DNA from: an uncultured Lachnospiraceae bacterium
GTDB taxonomy: Bacteria; Bacillota; Clostridia; Lachnospirales; Lachnospiraceae
Assembly: GCA_902775485.1 (NCBI GenBank)
Contig: CACYMJ010000010.1
Location: forward strand, 1 to 64,000
Reading direction: 5' to 3'
Length of the DNA: 64,000 bases
Shown here: one piece after another, positions 24,921 through 33,834 of the stretch
Layout: every line of letters starts with the position of its first letter
Numbering within the stretch: the first letter of the stretch is position 1
Program-made: the position numbers and the translations under genes
Notes under the pieces: generated by a model
Told to the model about the DNA's origin: nothing
Seen by the model: only the letters and a program-made list of their open reading frames with translations
Databases searched by the model: none

Positions 24921-25584
24921 TTGAGCAAAACTTGTGAACAGTATATCATTGATGCTATGGACTGGAAGGCAGATATCATAGGACTTAAACGAGTAGAGAC
25001 ACCGGAGATTCCAGTGGAAGCTGTGCGTGAGGCAATCATTAATTCCTATGGACATAGGCTTTATGACAATAATCAATGCAATGAGATAGATGTTTTTAAG
25101 AACAGAATTGAAATACATACGACCGGAGGGTTCCCTAAAGGGCATACTCCCGAAGAATTCCTAGATGGGGAAAAGAAAGCTATTCGGAGAAACAAACTAA
25201 TCACCGGAGTTTTGTATTATTCTGATGATATGGAGACATTTGCAACCGGGCTTAAGCGCATAAAGGATTTGCGTGATGAAGCGGGGTGTAAGGTTGAGTT
25301 CCGTATGGAACGGGATGACTTTGTTGTGGTGTTTTATCGTAATCTCAGAGAAGAATGGAATAATGAAAAGGACGCTGAGAGGAACTCTCTTGGTAGTACT
25401 ACCAAGAGACTACCAAGACAAGAACAGAGGTTATCAAAGATATTATGAGGAGCGATCCAAATACCTCTGCGGCTGAAATAGCGAAAAAAGTGGGGCTATC
25501 CATAAATGGTGTTCAATATCACATTAAAAAGATGAAGGCATCAGGGGGGATTGAAAGAGAAGGCGGAGATTTTGGTGGAAAATA
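24921..25584 (+). pseudogene. AlbA/RecG-like ATP-binding transcriptional regulator remnant, N-truncated and frameshifted
   Basis: The frame from TTG 24921 encodes the GHKL-type ATP-binding C-terminal part of the Schlafen/AlbA_2 regulator family: VEAVREAIINSYGHRLYDN, IEIHTTGGFPKG, then RRNKLITGVLYY. The N-terminal AlbA_2 domain is absent. Near 25400-25430 the frame is lost. The family's terminal winged helix continues in another frame (VIKDIMRSDPNTSAAEIAKKVGLS, ending EREGGDFGGK) to a TAG at 25582-25584. Base composition is lower in GC than the upstream operon. Together with the attachment-like structure at 25703-25777 this is leftover cargo of an integrated element. A functional short protein is unlikely. 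Confidence 0.8.
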
Positions 25585-25702
25585 GAAAGTAAACAAATAA
25601 AAGCATTTTAAATATATTTGTACTGGATAATTAAGATAGAGTACATCGTCATTAAGACTGAATCCAACCATCGTAATGCCAAGTTTTCATGATAATGACA
25701 AT

Positions 25703-25777
25703 GGGGGAAACCAAGGGGGAAAATGCCAACAAACGTTTAAAAACCGTACTCAGAGGTTTCAAGTCCCTTTTTCTGCA
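25703..25777 (+). repeat. Attachment-site-like arm repeats and core, orphan copy
   Basis: GGGGGAAA at 25703-25710 and 25715-25722 has a 12-bp period, followed 47 bp later (start to start) by the exact 16-bp core AGTCCCTTTTTCTGCA (25762-25777). Beside the intact integrase the same layout occurs with period 12 and distance 49. This is best read as the right end of a second, related element that has lost its integrase. Confidence 0.6.
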
Positions 25778-25786
25778 TTATCATTT

Positions 25787-25847
25787 GTACGTATTTATCA
25801 GTAACCGTCAAAACACGGGAAACGCTGATAAATACGTACTTTTTTTG
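25787..25847 (+). terminator. Long-stem Rho-independent terminator
   Basis: A perfect 15-bp stem (GTACGTATTTATCAG at 25787-25801, its complement at 25825-25839) encloses a 23-nt loop and is followed by seven T. It begins 9 bp after the core copy, as the shorter hairpins do at 2057 and 3730. Confidence 0.85.
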
Positions 25848-26057
25848 TCCCACACATCGTTCATCTGTATTCGAACATATGTATCAAAATACGTCAATTT
25901 TGGGGTCGGTGGTAGTCAAAATATCAAACGATTGTTCGCTCGTCATATTGCACAATAAAAGATATTGATAGATGAATATTATAGTTTCTCTCCCTTTTTA
26001 CATTTGTGTTGCTCATGATAGAATAATTCAAAATCGAAGTTTGTTTGGGAGGCAAAA

Positions 26058-26876
26058 ATGAAGAAATATGCTATGCCGATCATTATGCTGGTTGTATTCG
26101 AAACGGTCGCAATTACCTTATGGCTGACAAAGAACAATCTGTTCTATCTGTTCAATTTCAGCTACATTGGTCTGTCCATTTCACTTGGTGTTTTTTTGTA
26201 TATTAAAAAATATAAGTATGCCAGGCGCATTGTTCAACTTCTTGTCGGTCTGTACATGCTTGTCTATCTTGGGTTGATATGTAACGAAAATATGCAGATC
26301 GAGGGATTCTGGTATTATCTGTTCACAGGCGTGTTTGAGGCTGCAACAATACATTATGCCGTAGCCAAAATATTCGGACCGCTGATATTTGGACGCGGAT
26401 GGTGCGGATATGCCTGCTGGACAGCTATGGTGCTGGATTTTCTGCCCTACAAAGTGCCAAAGGAGCCGCGAAGAAAAATAGGATGGATCAGGTATATCAC
26501 CTTTGCGGCTTCGCTGATCTTTGTTGCAGCATTGTTCCTTGCTCATGTGGGGAGCCTTGAGAGAATCATGTTCTGGGCATTTATCATTGGTAACATTCTC
26601 TATTATACGACAGGAATTATCCTTGCATTTTCCTTCAAGGATAACCGGGCATTCTGCAAGTACATCTGTCCGATTACTGTTTTTTTGAAGCCGATGAGTT
26701 ATTTTTCTCTGATTCGTCTGAAATGCGATAAGGAGAAGTGTATCTCCTGTGGGAAATGCAAACGTGTTTGCCCGATGAATGTTGATGTGACAGATAATTC
26801 AAGGAAACGTAAAAACGGTACAGAATGCATCTTATGCATGGAGTGCGTAAAGAACTGTCCCAAAGACGCATTATGA
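26058..26876 (+). CDS. NapH/NosR-like polytopic membrane ferredoxin
   Basis: This 272-residue protein has about five to six transmembrane helices in the first 205 residues. It carries the family's two membrane-proximal Cys motifs, GRGWCGYACW and CKYICPI. The C-terminus carries two classical 4Fe-4S motifs (CISCGKCKRVCP, and CILCMECVKNCP). Such proteins pass electrons from the membrane to a periplasmic or cytoplasmic acceptor, as NapH, NosR and the RdxA group do. Nothing next to it identifies the partner; the following gene is a lipoprotein. The body is less GC-rich than the polymer locus. GGGAGG precedes the ATG. Family assignment is firm; electron donor and acceptor are unknown. Confidence 0.85.
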   Translation: MKKYAMPIIMLVVFETVAITLWLTKNNLFYLFNFSYIGLSISLGVFLYIKKYKYARRIVQLLVGLYMLVYLGLICNENMQIEGFWYYLFTGVFEAATIHYAVAKIFGPLIFGRGWCGYACWTAMVLDFLPYKVPKEPRRKIGWIRYITFAASLIFVAALFLAHVGSLERIMFWAFIIGNILYYTTGIILAFSFKDNRAFCKYICPITVFLKPMSYFSLIRLKCDKEKCISCGKCKRVCPMNVDVTDNSRKRKNGTECILCMECVKNCPKDAL

Positions 26877-26895
26877 CAACTTCAAGTTTGTGCAT

Positions 26896-26941
26896 ATAGA
26901 AACACTTTTGTAAAAAGGATAGAAACACTTTTGTAAAAAGG
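26896..26941 (+). repeat. Perfect tandem 23-bp duplication before a lipoprotein gene
   Basis: A 23-bp unit (ATAGAAACAC through TAAAAAGG) at 26896-26918 is repeated without change at 26919-26941. The second copy ends inside the GGAAGG ribosome site of the lipoprotein gene at 26949. It looks like a recent slippage duplication that also duplicates a ribosome-site-like AAAAAGG. Confidence 0.9.
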
Positions 26942-26948
26942 AAGGAAA

Positions 26949-28172
26949 ATGAAGATGAAAAAATATTTGCTTGCTGTTTCAGCGGCTGCTGTGCTTGGCC
27001 TTGCATTTATTATATCCGGTTGCAATTCTACACGTCACGAATCCCCGAGGGATGCGGTGGAACTGACGGATGCGTCCGTGGGAGATATCGTTGTGTTCGG
27101 CGATATCAGGTGGTATGTGATAGCCAAAACAAATACCGGATACACGCTTTTGAGCGAAAAACCTGTGATAAAACAGGCATTTAGAAAAGCCGGAACCGGT
27201 ATTTTCAACGTCACCTGGGAAGAATCCACTTTGCGAGCCTGGCTCAATGATAAGTTCTACGGCACTTTTACGGAAGAGGAAAAAGCGCTGATCGCCAGGA
27301 CGCACAATGTCACTCCTGACAGCATTGAATACGGCACCGACGGCGGAAATGACACAGATGATTATATCTATCTGCTAAGCGTGGATGAGGCAAATGCCCT
27401 GAATAAAAGTATGCGAAAATGCGGCAAGTGGTACGAGCTTAGTTACCAGTGGTATTGGCTAAGGTCACCGGGGGTAAATACAGACTATGCAACTTATGTC
27501 GGTAAAGGCGAGGATGGAGTAATTGATCCCTGCGGAGATATTGCGGGAAATAATTACGGTGCCGTTCGCCCTGCACTGAATCTTCGCATTGCAGATCTGC
27601 CGGTTCCGACGACGATGAACAGAACTCCCGCGGAAGTGGAGTCTGAGCTTCAGGCGATATCCGATTCGCAGATCAATGATGTGGTGACCTTCGGCAGATA
27701 TACATGGTATGTAACAGACAAGACGGATGGTATCTGTACACTGCTCTGTCAGGGACCGGTTGCGTATATGCCGTATAATGACACCAAAACGGATATCACA
27801 TGGGAGAATTGTTCGCTGCGCAGATGGCTCAATGAAGATTTCTATAACAGCAAATTCTCTGACGGTGAGAAAGCCGCGATAGTGACCACTCATAACACAT
27901 ATACTGTAGACGATTATCATTATGAATCGGACTGTGGAAATGATACGGATGACAAGGTATATGTGTGCTCATATATCGAAGCGCTGGCCGTCAGCGACGA
28001 TACAAGGGATTGCGGTATCGACTGGTGGCTGAGGACACCGGGAAAGTATCAGTACGATGCGCAATATATCGGATTAAGATCACCGGATACAATTGGCAAC
28101 TATGTTGATAGTCACATGGCGGTCCGCCCTGCAATAAGAGTCAGATACTTAGGTCTGACGGTGGATAGGTAA
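26949..28172 (+). CDS. Lipoprotein with two DUF6273 domains
   Basis: A short charged start, hydrophobic core and lipobox (IISGC, Cys at about residue 25) mark a lipoprotein. Two homologous ~165-residue domains follow. Each has the opening pattern GDIVVFGDIRWYVI or NDVVTFGRYTWYVT, a central WLNDKFY or WLNEDFY block followed by EEKALIARTHN or GEKAAIVTTHN, a GNDTDD segment, WWLRTPG or WLRSPG, and a closing AVRPALNLR or AVRPAIRVR. This is the DUF6273 family, abundant in Lachnospiraceae; I know of no established activity. ATG 26955 is better spaced from AAGGAAGG and may be the true start. A terminator follows at 28211. The role is extracellular and unknown. Confidence 0.85.
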   Translation: MKMKKYLLAVSAAAVLGLAFIISGCNSTRHESPRDAVELTDASVGDIVVFGDIRWYVIAKTNTGYTLLSEKPVIKQAFRKAGTGIFNVTWEESTLRAWLNDKFYGTFTEEEKALIARTHNVTPDSIEYGTDGGNDTDDYIYLLSVDEANALNKSMRKCGKWYELSYQWYWLRSPGVNTDYATYVGKGEDGVIDPCGDIAGNNYGAVRPALNLRIADLPVPTTMNRTPAEVESELQAISDSQINDVVTFGRYTWYVTDKTDGICTLLCQGPVAYMPYNDTKTDITWENCSLRRWLNEDFYNSKFSDGEKAAIVTTHNTYTVDDYHYESDCGNDTDDKVYVCSYIEALAVSDDTRDCGIDWWLRTPGKYQYDAQYIGLRSPDTIGNYVDSHMAVRPAIRVRYLGLTVDR

Positions 28173-28210
28173 ATCATTCCTGTTTCGCTGGAAGGTTGTA
28201 TGGCCTGAAG

Positions 28211-28237
28211 GGCAGGATATCTGCCGGCTTTTTTTGT
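28211..28237 (+). terminator. Rho-independent terminator
   Basis: GGCAG pairs with CTGCC around GATAT and is followed by GGCTTTTTTT. It separates the DUF6273 lipoprotein gene from phzF. A -10 box TATAAT for the next gene lies at 28300-28305. Confidence 0.6.
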
Positions 28238-28360
28238 TGTAGTCAGGGCGGCAGTCAATTTATGTATTAAAGACCGATGATGATCTAATCGATTTTTGTT
28301 ATAATCTGCAGTGATATTATTTTACAGTTTTAGTGACGATAGGCTTGTGGAGAAAATAAG

Positions 28361-29143
28361 ATGAGACAGTATATTGTAGATGCTTTTACCGATAAACCTT
28401 TTTCCGGTAATCCCGCAGCGGTTTGTGTTATGGATAAATGGCCTTCAAAAGAATCAATGATGAAACTGGCTATGGAGAACAATCTTTCTGAAACCGCTTT
28501 TATAGTAAAAGAGCCGGAAGGTTATCGTCTCCGTTGGTTTACACCGGGTACAGAGGTTGAACTATGTGGTCATGCCACATTGGCGTCGGCTTTTGTGATT
28601 CTGAATTATTACGAGTCGGACAGCCGTATTGTAAAGTTTAATACATTGAGCGGAGTGCTGACGGTAAAACGAACGGGAAATCAGTACGAGATGGATTTCC
28701 CTACATTTGAACTGAAAGAGATTCCGGTTACAGATGATATGGAGAAAGCCTTTGGCATCCGTCCGGTAAAAGCAGTTTTGGGTCTTGATCTTATTTGCAT
28801 ATTTGATTCAGAGGATCAGGTGCGGGAAATGAATCCTGATCAGTATGCTTTAATGAGAATAGAAGGACGCATACAAAACGCAACAGCCCGGGGAAACACT
28901 ATTGACTGTGTTTCACGGAGTTTCTGCCCGAAGCTTTCTATCGCGGAGGATCCGGTATGTGGTGCGGCACATGTGCAAATTGCAGATTACTGGCTTGGGG
29001 AACTTGGGAAAGATGTTATTGACGCATACCAGGCGTCAAGACGTGGTGGTTATTTGCAGTGCGAAAGACGGAAAGATGGCAGAATGTCTTTAAGAGGTGA
29101 GGCTGTTCTTGTGGCTATTTCGGAACTGGCCGTAAGCTTGTAA
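28361..29143 (+). CDS. PhzF family isomerase/epimerase-like protein
   Basis: This 260-residue protein carries the PhzF landmarks: FTDKPFSGNPAAVC at the N-terminus, NNLSETAFI containing the catalytic Glu, ELCGHATLASA, and EDPVCGAAHVQ in the second half. The fold is a pair of diaminopimelate-epimerase-like lobes. PhzF of phenazine synthesis isomerises dihydro-hydroxyanthranilate, but most members have other, unknown substrates; no phenazine genes are present here. GGAGA precedes the ATG, and a TATAAT at 28300-28305 is the probable -10, so it may be transcribed alone. Confidence 0.9.
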   Translation: MRQYIVDAFTDKPFSGNPAAVCVMDKWPSKESMMKLAMENNLSETAFIVKEPEGYRLRWFTPGTEVELCGHATLASAFVILNYYESDSRIVKFNTLSGVLTVKRTGNQYEMDFPTFELKEIPVTDDMEKAFGIRPVKAVLGLDLICIFDSEDQVREMNPDQYALMRIEGRIQNATARGNTIDCVSRSFCPKLSIAEDPVCGAAHVQIADYWLGELGKDVIDAYQASRRGGYLQCERRKDGRMSLRGEAVLVAISELAVSL

Positions 29144-29195
29144 GTTCTAGTTTATTCAATCATGAGGTTGAATAACCAATATAATAGGATAAGTG

Positions 29196-31025
29196 ATGAT
29201 GAGAAAAAACCTTTCTGCGATTATTATTTGTTTTATATGTGCCGTGTTTATTGCGGGATGCGGCGGTTTGCGATCAGACGGTTCCGATATTGAGGATAAA
29301 GCGGACATAGCAAAAAAGAACACAGAGATCACCGATAAATCCGACAAAAAGAACGATGACGATTCTGTCCCGAAGCCGGCAGAAGATGATAAAGAAACAA
29401 AAGAGCCTGACTATGATTTTGCCACAGCTTTCGAGCAGCGGCGGGTATACAACAACGGCAACTACTTTGTAAGGATAATGGACAAGGTGTATTTCAGGAT
29501 CATCCAGCCTGAATCGATGGAGAAAGGGGCAACTTTCGGGGAGTTTCTGAATACGGAACTTAATACCCTGAACTGTCCGCTTATATCTTATGACATAAAC
29601 ACCTGCGAATGGGAGCAGATCGGTACAGTAGCAGGAACAGGAAAACTGTATGCCTGTCCGGATGGTTTTTATATAGGAGAAACCGATCCGGAATCGTTCG
29701 GCTCAAATTGTACGAATCTTTATGATCCGGCAACGGGTGAGAGATCATTTTACTGTGCGGGATTACCTCTTGGAGTATCAGAAAGCGGTAATATACTTGC
29801 TGTGGATGAATTGGACGGACAGGACTTATATACGGTCCTTTATAAGGAAGGCGATGAGATCGCCCGTTTAGGCGGCAGGGATATATATTATGAGTATGTC
29901 GGATTTGCCGGAGAAAACCTGATCGTTATGATGCGTAACGAAAAAGATGAATATATATTATATTCGGTTGATGAGAAAGGTAATGCTGTCAGGCTGGGAA
30001 TGGTTGGCAATGCGGACAACGGCTATGGCCAGCCCAGGCAGTTACTGACGATTGATGATCAGGTATATGTGTGTATCGGATACTATGAGGGAACAGGGCA
30101 TTTTCTGAGCAGATGGGAGGTCGTCAGGGCAAAACCCGGCATCGAGGGATCGCTTGAGATGGCTGTTGACGGTGCTGATGTTCCGAACGTGTACGATGAC
30201 GAAGGTCCGGCCCCTGATGTCCCGGTCATTTATGTTAATGAAAAGGGGGTTTTTGATTATATCGACCATAAGGCATATGTGGCATTTATGGGAGACGGAG
30301 AACAGGAAAACGATCTGCTGTATTATAATGAGATATATGATGAATGCATTCTGGCAGAGGATTTCATAGACAGGAGCGATCGCCAAAACAGTTCGATAAT
30401 ACAGGATATAGAGTCGATAACGGAGACTGCCTTTGTGATATATGCCGATGTACAGGAGGACAGCGAATACGAAGTCGGCTGGAGGACGGGTTACCGTATG
30501 ACCGGCTGGCATATATGCGCGATCCCGTTCGAGTCCGGGAATATAATACGGTTTTTCGATGACGGAGCCGTCAGCAAGGCTGAGGCGTCGGATAAAGCAG
30601 ATCCCCTGGAAGGACTTGTATCAGCAGATATTCTTGAACAGTTCCGGGAATCAAATGCGGTAAAGGATCCGGGATCTGTCGAAGATGAAGCAGATGCACT
30701 CGGCAGGTGGGTTTACGAGAATATCGACAAGATACCGGAAGACATCAGGAACAAAGGCGAAAGAATAGGACAGCGTTATGAATTCTGGTTCGGAACGGAC
30801 ATTGCCAACAACTTTAACGACAATTTCCCGAGAATATATGCGGCCTACTATTCCCTGAAGGATCACTACACATCTGATGGAAAAAGAAGCAGGGACTTTT
30901 ATGAAGATGTTATGGATGAAAATGTATTTTTGGGAAATGGCGATCCCAAAAACATAGAAAATATGTATAACGACATGAAGGAGTTCGTTACGGTCTGCAA
31001 TAACATCATTCGCAATAAACGTTGA
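29196..31025 (+). CDS. Large lipoprotein of unknown function
   Basis: The N-terminus has a hydrophobic stretch ending in the lipobox FIAGC. A ~50-residue acidic/lysine-rich, low-complexity linker follows (about residues 30-75), then ~330 residues rich in beta-strand blocks (YFVRIMDKVYFRI, KLYACPDGFYIG, YILYSVDEKGNAV). That pattern suggests a DUF5050-like beta-propeller. The last ~120 residues are helical (from ADILEQF). Three start codons are stacked (GTG 29193, ATG 29196, ATG 29199) and the ribosome site AGGATAAG is modest. I recognise no enzyme motif. It should be anchored on the outer face of the membrane; its role is unknown. Confidence 0.7.
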   Translation: MMRKNLSAIIICFICAVFIAGCGGLRSDGSDIEDKADIAKKNTEITDKSDKKNDDDSVPKPAEDDKETKEPDYDFATAFEQRRVYNNGNYFVRIMDKVYFRIIQPESMEKGATFGEFLNTELNTLNCPLISYDINTCEWEQIGTVAGTGKLYACPDGFYIGETDPESFGSNCTNLYDPATGERSFYCAGLPLGVSESGNILAVDELDGQDLYTVLYKEGDEIARLGGRDIYYEYVGFAGENLIVMMRNEKDEYILYSVDEKGNAVRLGMVGNADNGYGQPRQLLTIDDQVYVCIGYYEGTGHFLSRWEVVRAKPGIEGSLEMAVDGADVPNVYDDEGPAPDVPVIYVNEKGVFDYIDHKAYVAFMGDGEQENDLLYYNEIYDECILAEDFIDRSDRQNSSIIQDIESITETAFVIYADVQEDSEYEVGWRTGYRMTGWHICAIPFESGNIIRFFDDGAVSKAEASDKADPLEGLVSADILEQFRESNAVKDPGSVEDEADALGRWVYENIDKIPEDIRNKGERIGQRYEFWFGTDIANNFNDNFPRIYAAYYSLKDHYTSDGKRSRDFYEDVMDENVFLGNGDPKNIENMYNDMKEFVTVCNNIIRNKR

Positions 31026-31180
31026 TACAATATCAAAGCAAACCGGAGGATTCGGCTTATTTTTGATTGAAGCATATACGATGAGTAAAATAATTCCAAA
31101 GGCAGAAAATCTGATCGTTTTTTGTTATAATCCGTAGGGAAATTATCATATTGGATCAGACTTGAAAGGAGATGTGAGTA

Positions 31181-31420
31181 ATGGACCCGGGTATGGAGGT
31201 TTTGGAAGGAATAGTTATTTTCATTATTGTTGGCGGCTTCCTCGTTTCCATCGTTCCTGCGATCATCCTGGACATCATATGGTACAAAAGAGTAAAGAGT
31301 AAAAAGAGCCCCCAATTCGGTCCGCTGGGTATAATATCCATTATCGTTACGGCCTGCAGTCTCCTTGGCCTGCGGTATTGGCTCCCCTTATTAAAGGAAT
31401 TGGCCGGCTTTATACGATAA
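31181..31420 (+). CDS. Small two-helix membrane protein
   Basis: This 79-residue protein has two hydrophobic segments (about residues 8-32 and 48-70) joined by a basic loop (YKRVKSKKS). The positive-inside rule places the loop in the cytoplasm. An AAAGGAGA site lies before the ATG, and a TATAAT at 31126-31131 is a probable -10 box, so it looks like a real gene rather than a chance frame. It ends 19 bp before the convergent 3' end of the symporter gene. No family is recognised. Confidence 0.6.
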   Translation: MDPGMEVLEGIVIFIIVGGFLVSIVPAIILDIIWYKRVKSKKSPQFGPLGIISIIVTACSLLGLRYWLPLLKELAGFIR

Positions 31421-31439
31421 ACAGATTACACAGTCGTTT

Positions 31440-33098
31440 TTATGACATGTAGCGGTCAGTATCGAGCAGATTTTCGCGCTTTGCGACTGCAAGGCTTACT
31501 GCAACGTCTCCCGTACAGTTGCTCATGCAGCGAAACATCCCGACAAGAGAGTCTATTCCCATGATAAGGCCTATGGCTTCAGTCGGAACGCCTAACTGTG
31601 TCAGAAGAACGCTCAGACAGATCAGTCCGGAACCGGGTATCCCGGGGGCTCCGATCGACAGTACGACTATCGAGATGATCATGGCTGTGAGCGATGCTCC
31701 GGATACCTGCACGCCGTAGATCTTTGCAAGCGCCAGGGCAAATACTGCCATGTAAATGCAGCCGCCATCCATGTTCACGGTGGCTCCGAGAGGTATCGAC
31801 AGGCTGTACAGTTTTTTGGCTATGCCCATATTTTCGCACGCTTCCAAATTGAGGGGGATGGATGCGTTGCTCGATGCCATCGAGAATACCTGCATCATTG
31901 TCTGCGGGTATTTTTTGAGAAAAGGAAGCGGGCTCATTCCCGAAAGTGCCGTCATCATTATGCAGTAAACTGCCATCTGGCAGACAAGGCCGAACAGGAA
32001 GGTCGCAAAAATCCCGAATACCGATGCTATGGTCCCTATCCCCATCTTCAGCATCATGGAGCATATCGAGCAAAATACCGCGATGGGCATAAAACTGATA
32101 ATGATCGTTGTCATCTTCAGGAACAGGTCATTGAGCGCTTCGAAAAAACTTTTAACCATCTGGGAATATCTTCCTATTGCGCCGGCGGCTATACCGCATA
32201 AGACCGCCAGAAAGATAAGCTGGAGCATGTTGGACTCGACAAAGGGCTCGACGAAATCGGAAGGCACGATGTCGACTATCATATCTTTTATTGATACATT
32301 CATGGTCTGGGATGTGATTGATTTTGCCGCATCGTTTGCCATGTCTGCGCTTATCTGACCGCCCGGCCTGAACAGCCAGAATGCTCCTATGCCCACAAAT
32401 ACCGCGATGATCGTTGTGATCAGATATAAGGACATTATCCGTCCGCCCAGACGTCCCAGCTCCGATATATCGGTAAAGCGGACTATACATGATACTATCG
32501 AGAAGAATACGACGGGGGCCACCACCATCTTAAGGCCGTTTAAGTACATCGTTTTTACGGGCGTAAGGATATAGGTGTCGAGAAGGTCATTAAACGATGC
32601 AGGCACGAATCGCGAGAGGATGAGTCCCGCTATGATCGCAAGCGCCATTGCTCCCAGCGTCCGGATCAAAAATGCACGTTTTGATCTTACGATGTTAACG
32701 CGTATCAGGTTGGTGCCGAGGATATATCTGTATCTGAAGTGTTCGGACATCGATCTGAGCAGTATGGAGCTGATCATGCTCTGTGCTGTGGCACTGCTTT
32801 CTGTATCGCTTAAAAGATCCTTTCCGACATTTTCACCAGGATCGAAACGCTCGCCTTTCGAATATATGTCGATTGAAACCGACCCGAAGAGTTTACTGAT
32901 ATGCACTTCGGTATGATCGGAGACAGCGTGGTCTATGATCATTGTTGCGGCTTCCTCGGCTGCAAGGCAGGCACGCTCTGTCTCTTTACCCTTGACAGCG
33001 CATTCCGTGATTTTCTCCCGTACAAACCGTACGATGTCGGATATGCCTGTTTTATCGGAACTGACTGTTTTCTTTTCGCTCATTATTTGTATGCTCAT
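31440..33098 (-). CDS. Dicarboxylate/amino-acid:cation symporter fused to an N-terminal HATPase-like domain
   Basis: Residues ~145-552 form a DAACS (GltP/SLC1-type) symporter: multiple transmembrane helices, the serine-rich hairpin SMASSNASIPLN, the NMDG motif (ATVNMDGGCIY), GAPGIPGSGL and a final DSLVGMFRCMSNCTGD. These bind and move an acidic substrate with Na+ or H+. Residues 1-~138 resemble an anti-sigma-factor-type HATPase. In that domain the expected metal-chelating Asn is Met53 (EEAATMIIDHA), and the usual D-x-G-x-G box reads YSKGERFDP, so ATP use is doubtful. The domain is predicted cytoplasmic and may sense or gate transport. It is the only intact - strand gene of the window. Confidence 0.88.
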   Translation of the reverse strand: MSIQIMSEKKTVSSDKTGISDIVRFVREKITECAVKGKETERACLAAEEAATMIIDHAVSDHTEVHISKLFGSVSIDIYSKGERFDPGENVGKDLLSDTESSATAQSMISSILLRSMSEHFRYRYILGTNLIRVNIVRSKRAFLIRTLGAMALAIIAGLILSRFVPASFNDLLDTYILTPVKTMYLNGLKMVVAPVVFFSIVSCIVRFTDISELGRLGGRIMSLYLITTIIAVFVGIGAFWLFRPGGQISADMANDAAKSITSQTMNVSIKDMIVDIVPSDFVEPFVESNMLQLIFLAVLCGIAAGAIGRYSQMVKSFFEALNDLFLKMTTIIISFMPIAVFCSICSMMLKMGIGTIASVFGIFATFLFGLVCQMAVYCIMMTALSGMSPLPFLKKYPQTMMQVFSMASSNASIPLNLEACENMGIAKKLYSLSIPLGATVNMDGGCIYMAVFALALAKIYGVQVSGASLTAMIISIVVLSIGAPGIPGSGLICLSVLLTQLGVPTEAIGLIMGIDSLVGMFRCMSNCTGDVAVSLAVAKRENLLDTDRYMS

Positions 33099-33276
33099 AT
33101 GGATACCTTATTCTGCGTTTTAATGTATTATCGCATTACGATGCATTATTATCAACAACAATAGGGTATCGGGATTCATTTCATAAGAGGATCCGAAAAA
33201 ATAATCTTTTATGTTTGTCTTTTTGACATGATTTCTTCATAATACAGTTAGCTGACGGAAAGAAGGTAATACGATA

Positions 33277-33699
33277 ATGGGGAGAAGAAAAGTGAAGAGA
33301 AAACTCGCAATTCTGGGATTGTGCATCTTAATACCCGGTTTGCTCTGCGCGTGTACCATCAGATCCGACAAGAGGATCAGTGAAGAAGCGATAGATGCAA
33401 GACGGGAGATGTATGAGAAATATCTGGAGGAAAAATATCCGGATAAAGAATTCACAGTGAAGGTATGGCAGGAGTATGCGAAAAAAACCGGTGCGGCCGG
33501 CTTGCCTGATTATGAAGGGTATCTTTTCCGGCAGGTTGTTATGGATTCCGAAGGTAACTGTTTTATGGTCTTTCCCGGTGATAACGGAAAATGTACGGAT
33601 GATTATCAAAAGGTATTGGACGGGTGGATACATTATAATGAAAAAGGTCAGAGAGTGGTTTACGATGAAGACGGAAACATTGTAACGGAGTATTATTGA
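33277..33699 (+). CDS. Small lipoprotein, unknown function
   Basis: This 140-residue protein has a basic start, a hydrophobic helix and the lipobox LLCAC, followed by a helical acidic/basic segment (about residues 35-70). A C-terminal part ends in WIHYNEKGQRVVYDEDGNIVTEYY, resembling the short beta-hairpin repeats of wall-associated proteins. No family is recognised. The divergent promoter region (about 33210-33240, TTGTCT-17-CATAAT) is shared with the symporter's upstream side. It sits 135 bp before another lipoprotein gene with the same CAC-type lipobox. Confidence 0.65.
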   Translation: MGRRKVKRKLAILGLCILIPGLLCACTIRSDKRISEEAIDARREMYEKYLEEKYPDKEFTVKVWQEYAKKTGAAGLPDYEGYLFRQVVMDSEGNCFMVFPGDNGKCTDDYQKVLDGWIHYNEKGQRVVYDEDGNIVTEYY

Positions 33700-33834
33700 A
33701 TATGTTTATGTTTTTCAATCGAAAAGCAGGGATTTAAAGTTTAGTGCGTATTCGGAAAAGATGACGAAGATGCCGTGTATCGCGAGTAAATGAAATTGAT
33801 CCGTGATTTTAAGGCCTATGAAGGGAAACGAAGT

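Larger units (their letters stand above)
25585..26057. other. Intergenic scar region with attachment-like structure
   Basis: This 473-bp A+T-rich stretch holds no supported gene. It contains the arm/core structure (25703-25777) and a strong terminator (25787-25847), then about 200 bp of plain A+T-rich sequence leading to the next gene, whose ribosome site is GGGAGG at 26048-26053. An 89-codon frame at 25689-25958 runs through the terminator and is not credible. Confidence 0.5.

Noticed and set aside
25787..25847. Riboswitch
   Set aside because: A single long stem with an unstructured loop and a T-run, downstream of a pseudogene, is explained as a terminator.
25689..25958. An 89-codon ORF on the + strand
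   Set aside because: It runs through the core repeat and a 15-bp-stem terminator, has no ribosome site and no recognisable protein pattern.
26896..26941. Start of a CRISPR array
   Set aside because: Only two copies, directly adjacent with no spacer between, and no cas genes in the window.
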